DNA of 64,000 nt from Streptomyces hyaluromycini (GTDB lineage Bacteria > Actinomycetota > Actinomycetes > Streptomycetales > Streptomycetaceae), in contig NZ_BCFL01000017.1 of the NCBI RefSeq assembly GCF_002217755.1, forward strand, positions 710,442-774,441, written 5' to 3'. The translations under genes and the position numbers were made by a program. Below are positions 60,394 through 64,000 of this stretch, one piece after another. The number at the start of each line of letters is the position of its first letter. Positions within the stretch are counted from its first letter, which is position 1. The notes under the pieces are model-generated. The model searched no databases, was not told the origin of the DNA, and saw only the letters and a list, made by a program, of their open reading frames with translations.

Positions 60394-60543
60394 CCCCTCC
60401 GGTACAGACGGCTCGGACGCAACGGCGCAAGGGCGACTTGCGTACGTACCAGCGCCTACTGCGACAACAGACCCGCGACCGGGATCGATCCGGCCGCGGG
60501 CCTCCGCACGTCCATGGAATGGACGGAACGGCTCGACTCCTCA

Positions 60544-60559
60544 ACTCCTCTTAAGGAGT
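60544..60559. promoter_or_regulatory. GntR-type operator
   Basis: ACTCCT-CTTA-AGGAGT, a perfect 6-bp inverted repeat 15 bp before the GntR start at 60575. A site this close to the start should block transcription or early elongation, so autoregulation is likely. Confidence 0.6.
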
Positions 60560-60574
60560 CGTAGGCTGAATCAT

Positions 60575-61363
60575 GTGCCCAAGGCCTACGAGGAGATCGC
60601 CGACGACCTCCGGCGTGCCATCCGGAACGGTGAGCTCAAGCCCGGTGCCCGGCTTCCCTCCGAGGCGGAGCTGGCCCGGCAGCACGGCCGTAGCGTACCC
60701 ACGATCCAGAACGCGCTGCGGCTGCTCAGCGCCGAGGGCCTGATCGACAAGCGGCACGGCAGCGGCACCTTCGTGCGCCGCCCGCGCACCCGCGCGATCC
60801 GCGACAACGAACGGCACCAGTGGGAGAAGGACCGCGCCCGGATGCCGGAGGCCACCCGGGCCCAGACCGGCGCGACCGAGCGCGAGACCGGCCTGGTCAG
60901 CGGCGACCTGGTCTTCTTCGCACGCTACCGCGAGCTGACCGCGCCCAGCGACCTCGCCGACGCGTTCGGAGTACCGGAGGGCACTGTGCTCCTCGAACGC
61001 ACCTACCGGACCTGGCACTCCGCCGAGACCGCCCCCTTCAACCTGGTGACCTCCTACCTGGTCCGCGACATGATCGCGGCCAACCCGGATCTCCTGGACG
61101 AGACCAACGAGCCCTGGCCGGGCGGCACCCAGAACCAGCTCCACACCGTCGGCATCGAGGTCGACCGCGTCGAGGAGCGCTTCACCGCCCGCCCGCCGAC
61201 GCCCGAGGAGGCCCGGGAGCTGGACCTGCCGGCCGGCACCTCGGTGATCCTGCTGCGCAAGACGTCGTACGACATCCGCGACCGCATCGTGGACATCACC
61301 GCCGTCACGCTCCCCGGCGACCGCACCGAACTGCTTTTCACCACACACCTCGAAAGGTGGTGA
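60575..61363 (+). CDS. GntR family regulator, HutC/UTRA type
   Basis: 262 residues. The winged helix (about 1-72) has YEEIADDLRRAIRNGELKPGARLPSEAELARQHGRSVPTIQNALRLLSAEGLIDKRHGSGTFV. A UTRA effector domain follows (GDLVFFARYRELTAPSDLADAFGVPEGTVLLERTYRTWH...FNLVTSYLV...VEERFTARPPTPEEARELDLPAGTSVILLRKTSYD). Such regulators bind small sugar or histidine-like ligands. The GTG start lies 15 bp after a palindrome. Its stop overlaps the next gene's start (GTGA), tying it to a glycosyltransferase. Confidence 0.9.
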   Translation: MPKAYEEIADDLRRAIRNGELKPGARLPSEAELARQHGRSVPTIQNALRLLSAEGLIDKRHGSGTFVRRPRTRAIRDNERHQWEKDRARMPEATRAQTGATERETGLVSGDLVFFARYRELTAPSDLADAFGVPEGTVLLERTYRTWHSAETAPFNLVTSYLVRDMIAANPDLLDETNEPWPGGTQNQLHTVGIEVDRVEERFTARPPTPEEARELDLPAGTSVILLRKTSYDIRDRIVDITAVTLPGDRTELLFTTHLERW

Positions 61364-62121
61364 GCGCTGCCGTGACCCGGCGCATCACCGTCGTCACCGC
61401 GGTCCACGCGCCGTCGGCCCGCTTCCTGCCCGAGGCCTACAGGTCACTGTGCGAGCAGCGACTGCCCGAGGGGTGGGAGTGGCAGTGGCTGATCCAGGAG
61501 GACGGAGACGGAGACGGGGTCCGCGCCTATGTGCCCGACGACGCGCGGGTGTCGTTCGGGCGGGGCCGCGCCGGTGGTCCCGGGGTCGCGCGCACCCTCG
61601 CACTGGCCCGGGCGGAGGGCTCGTACATCAAGGTCCTCGACGCCGACGACCAGCTCACACCGGGTGCGCTGGCCCGTGACCTGGCCGCGCTGGAGGGCCG
61701 CCCGGACATCGGCTGGGCCACCTCACGGGCCCTGGACCTGCTGCCGGACGGTTCCACGGCCGGTTTCCCGGGCGACCCGGAGGAGGGTCCGGTCGAGCGC
61801 GGGACGGTGCTCGGCCACTGGACGGCGCACGACTTCCGCGCCCAGGTCCATCCGGCCACCCTCTTCGTCCGCCGCGAACTGCTGCTCGCTCTGGGCGGCT
61901 GGATGGCGCTGCCCGCCTCCGAGGACACCGGGCTGCTGCTCGCCCTCGACGCCGTGAGCCGGGGCTGGTTCTCGGCAGAGGTCGGGCTGCTCTACCGCAA
62001 GTGGGAGGGCCAGGCCACCGGCCGCCCCGCACACACCGACCCGGTGGAACGGGAGGCCCGCATGACGGTCGTGGCGGCACGGGCACGGGCCCTGGCAGAG
62101 TTCGGCTGGCGGTACGGCTGA
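61360..62121 (+). CDS. Family 2 glycosyltransferase-like protein
   Basis: 253 residues. ITVVTAVHAPSARFLPEAYRSLCEQ starts the GT-A fold, and VLDADDQLTPGALARDL holds the D-x-D metal site. SEDTGLLLAL near residue 186 gives the acceptor-side acidic motif. No membrane segment is seen. The donor and acceptor are unknown. The GTG at 61360 overlaps the GntR stop; a GTG four codons on is possible. Coupling to GntR suggests both respond to the same sugar. Confidence 0.82.
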   Translation: MSAAVTRRITVVTAVHAPSARFLPEAYRSLCEQRLPEGWEWQWLIQEDGDGDGVRAYVPDDARVSFGRGRAGGPGVARTLALARAEGSYIKVLDADDQLTPGALARDLAALEGRPDIGWATSRALDLLPDGSTAGFPGDPEEGPVERGTVLGHWTAHDFRAQVHPATLFVRRELLLALGGWMALPASEDTGLLLALDAVSRGWFSAEVGLLYRKWEGQATGRPAHTDPVEREARMTVVAARARALAEFGWRYG

Positions 62122-62122
62122 C

Positions 62123-63070
62123 CTACCCGGCAGGGCTCAGCGTCGCCGCGTCCACGCGCGAGAACACCAGGTCGCTCTCCTCGGTCACCGGGCGCTCCCA
62201 GCGGACCGGGACCACCGGTTCGCCGTACAGGGCGCGGGGGTAGCTGTCGACCGCGTAGCTGTTGGCGAGCCGGTAGACGTGGTAGCCGGCGTCGGTCATG
62301 GTGCGCAGCAGGTCGTCCGCGGAGTCGCCCAGCTGGGCCATCCGGTCGGGGGTGACCTCTACGGTGATCTCGGCGTCCGGGCGCAGCTTCTCCAGCAGGG
62401 GGGCGAGCCCGCGCACCACCGCGCCCTCGGCGCCCTCCACGTCGATCTTGACGACCCGCGCGGTCTCGATCTCCTCCGGCCGGAGCAGTTCGGGCAGCGG
62501 CACGGCCTCGATGTCGAAGCTGGACTCGGCCGGGCCGTCCCACGGGACGATGCTGTTGGCGCCCATGTTGCGGGAGCTGGCGAGCACGAAGGTCAGGGTG
62601 CGGTGGGCGTCGGAGACGGCGGCGTTGACCGCGCGGATGTTCCGGCAGCCGTTGAGCGCGCTCTGCTGTTCGAGGCGGCGGTGGAAGGCGGGGGAGGCCT
62701 CGACGGCCACGACCCGGCCCTGCTCTCCGACCAGCTGGGAGGCGAGGACGCTGAAGACGCCGATGTTGGCGCCGACGTCGACGAAGCAGTCCCCCGGCGC
62801 CAGCCGCCCGCGCAGCCAGCGGGTCATGTGCGGCTCCCACACCCCGAAGAGGTAGAGGTAGCGCTGGATGAGGTCCTGGGTGTCGACCGCGAACCGGGCG
62901 CCGGAGAGCGTCTCGACGACCCGCCGCCGGGGGTGGTCGCGCAGGTAGGGGTTGAGCGCGCGGGCCGCGAGGGTCTTGCCCCAGGGGCCGGGGAAGTCGC
63001 GGACGTAGCGGCGGCCGAGGGTGGCCAGGAGTTCGGTGGGGCTGGTGGGGCTGGTGCGGCTGGTGCTCAT
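62123..63070 (-). CDS. FkbM family methyltransferase
   Basis: 315 residues. The S-adenosylmethionine site is CFVDVGANIGVFSVLASQLVG and VVAVEASPAFHRRLEQQ, and VVKIDVEGAEGAVVRGL is the FkbM-specific part. It methylates oxygen atoms in sugars, polyketides or lipids. The N-terminus has tandem S-P-T/S-R-T units from 9-bp repeats. It converges on the glycosyltransferase gene with a 1-bp gap and follows the ferredoxin gene by 3 bp, so it may work with either. Confidence 0.88.
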   Translation of the reverse strand: MSTSRTSPTSPTELLATLGRRYVRDFPGPWGKTLAARALNPYLRDHPRRRVVETLSGARFAVDTQDLIQRYLYLFGVWEPHMTRWLRGRLAPGDCFVDVGANIGVFSVLASQLVGEQGRVVAVEASPAFHRRLEQQSALNGCRNIRAVNAAVSDAHRTLTFVLASSRNMGANSIVPWDGPAESSFDIEAVPLPELLRPEEIETARVVKIDVEGAEGAVVRGLAPLLEKLRPDAEITVEVTPDRMAQLGDSADDLLRTMTDAGYHVYRLANSYAVDSYPRALYGEPVVPVRWERPVTEESDLVFSRVDAATLSPAG

Positions 63071-63073
63071 CCG

Positions 63074-63280
63074 CTAGTCGGTGACCCTTCGGCCGTCGAT
63101 CCGGATCGCCTGCGACGGGCAGCGCTCGGCGATGTCCCGGATCAGTTCGTCGTCGTCCCCGGACTCCTCCCGTCCGGGCAGGACGAAACCGTACCCGTCC
63201 TCGAATCCGAACACAGCGGGTGCCCGGAAGGCACACTCACCCGACCCGTAACAGACGTCGGCGTCGACGGAGACCTTCAT
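63074..63280 (-). CDS. Ferredoxin, 3Fe-4S type
   Basis: 68 residues: MKVSVDADVCYGSGECAFRA with Cys-x5-Cys, then ERCPSQAI with the third Cys. The missing fourth Cys gives a 3Fe-4S cluster, as in ferredoxins that feed cytochrome P450s or oxygenases. No P450 is in the window. GGGG lies near the ATG at 63280. It may serve the amidohydrolase upstream or a distant oxygenase. Confidence 0.87.
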   Translation of the reverse strand: MKVSVDADVCYGSGECAFRAPAVFGFEDGYGFVLPGREESGDDDELIRDIAERCPSQAIRIDGRRVTD

Positions 63281-63354
63281 GGCAGGTCCCCTGCCCACCG
63301 GGCGGCCCGCTGAACCGGCCGGGGCCGTGGCGGGGCCGTGGCGGGGCCGTCGGG

Positions 63355-64000
63355 CTATGTGAAGGGCAGCTCCAGCATCCGGATCGCGTTGCCGCGCAGC
63401 AGCTTGTAGGCGACCTCCGGGGCGAGGCCGCCCACGTGTTCCTGGGCCACCCGCTTGGTCTCCGGCCAGGTCGAGTCGACGTGCGGGTAGTCCGTCTCGA
63501 ACGTCGCGTTGTCCACGCCGATCGTCTCGATCGCCTCGATGCCGTGCCGGTCGCGGAAGAAGCAGCAGAAGATCTGCCGGTAGTAGTACGTCGAGGGCGG
63601 CTCGGGGATCAGGTCCTTCACCCCGCCCCAGGCGCGGTGCTCCTCCCAGACGTCGTCGGCGCGCTCCAGGGCGTACGGGATCCAGCCCATCTGGCCCTCG
63701 CTGTACGCGAGTTTCAGCCGGGGGAACTTCACCAGGACCCCCGAGAAGAGGAAGTCCATCATCGAGGCCATGGCGTTGTTGAAGCTGAGCGAGGCCTGGA
63801 CGGCGGGCGGGGCGTCCGGGGAGGCGGCCGGCATCTGGGAACTCGACCCGATGTGCATGTTGACGACCGTCCCGGTCTCCTCGCAGACCGCGAAGAACGG
63901 GTCCCAGTAGCCGGAGTGGATGGACGGCAGGCCCAGGTAGGTCGGGATCTCGCTGAAGGTGACCGCCCGGACGCCCCGCTCGGCGTTGCGCCGGATCTCG
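63355..64000 (-). CDS. Amidohydrolase-2 family protein, C-terminal part (cut by window end)
   Basis: The visible 214 residues begin EIRRNAERGVRAVTFSEIPT and continue to MRILELPFT-like end (RGNAIRMLELPFT). Conserved parts are the metal His in NMHIGSS, FLFSGVLVKFPRLKLAYSEGQMGWIPY, and TIGVDNATFETDYPHVDSTWP with the catalytic Asp. It is a TIM-barrel hydrolase or decarboxylase of the ACMS-decarboxylase group. The 5' end lies outside the window. It lies 75 bp upstream of the ferredoxin on the same strand. Confidence 0.87.
   Translation of the reverse strand, partial: EIRRNAERGVRAVTFSEIPTYLGLPSIHSGYWDPFFAVCEETGTVVNMHIGSSSQMPAASPDAPPAVQASLSFNNAMASMMDFLFSGVLVKFPRLKLAYSEGQMGWIPYALERADDVWEEHRAWGGVKDLIPEPPSTYYYRQIFCCFFRDRHGIEAIETIGVDNATFETDYPHVDSTWPETKRVAQEHVGGLAPEVAYKLLRGNAIRMLELPFT

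Overview
The window looks like a Streptomyces chromosome segment. Base composition is very GC-rich, with GC-biased third codon positions, many GTG starts and many ATGA/GTGA start-stop overlaps. Gene content is also typical: the fhaA-fhaB-pstP-rodA-pbpA-pknB cell-wall signalling operon, crgA, class E sortases, a DLW-39 protein, and bkd and paaN genes. Two parS-type sites (one perfect, one with a single mismatch) and several DnaA-type boxes suggest that oriC is not far away, probably beyond the right edge. That placement is an inference from knowledge of the genus.

Layout. (1) 0.5-8.6 kb: a PASTA-type Ser/Thr kinase, the proteasome activator Bpa, a C-terminally anchored secreted protein, a quinone oxidoreductase, a solo TnpB element abutting moeA, then moeA and mobA. 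(2) 8.7-16.8 kb: bkdABC (branched-chain 2-oxo acid dehydrogenase) with a divergent Lrp/AsnC regulator, a TetR plus 3-hydroxyacyl-CoA dehydrogenase operon, and divergent paaN. A matching TetR-type palindrome sits in both promoter regions. (3) 17-27 kb: a SpoU methyltransferase with an SdpA/SdpB-like membrane pair, pepN, an acyl-CoA dehydrogenase with a KstR-type site, a rhodanese, a J-domain-like protein and a DUF2252 protein. (4) 27-38.9 kb: an accessory region ending at tRNA-Leu(CAG). It holds a truncated ABC permease, an MBL hydrolase facing a TetR across a perfect 27-bp palindrome, a cysteine hydrolase/unknown/TetR module with a shared 22-bp box, a membrane protein next to an XRE regulator, a frameshifted NmrA-type gene, a cobalt-type nitrile hydratase operon (beta-alpha-activator with a His-rich tail), a second MBL hydrolase and a beta-carbonic anhydrase. 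Near-identical ~58-bp direct repeats lie at both ends of the nitrile hydratase half. (5) 39.4-47.6 kb: the FHA/PP2C/RodA/PBP/PknB operon. (6) 47.7-55.3 kb: three class E sortases with pabA and a small membrane protein, a DUF881 protein, crgA, a DnaA-box-rich gap, a rhomboid protease, a cyclophilin, a DUF5324 protein, a perfect parS and tRNA-Ala(TGC). (7) 55.4-64 kb: an HTH regulator with its own palindrome, a second kinase, a secreted membrane-anchored protein, a 116-bp direct repeat, a DLW-39 protein, a GntR regulator coupled to a glycosyltransferase, an FkbM methyltransferase, a 3Fe-4S-type ferredoxin, and the 3' part of an amidohydrolase cut by the window end.

How the genes work together. 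The core theme is growth and cell-wall control: PknB and PstP are opposing phosphorylation enzymes, FhaA/FhaB are phosphothreonine readers, RodA/PbpA make peptidoglycan, and CrgA acts on septation. The second theme is acyl-CoA metabolism (bkd, 3-hydroxyacyl-CoA dehydrogenase, paaN, acyl-CoA dehydrogenase), with palindromes pointing to TetR-family control. The accessory region is the least ordinary part. The DUF5819-HTTM pair, which recalls the SdpA/SdpB toxin-maturation proteins but has no visible toxin gene, and the self-contained hydrolase/TetR module are the most interesting unexplained systems.
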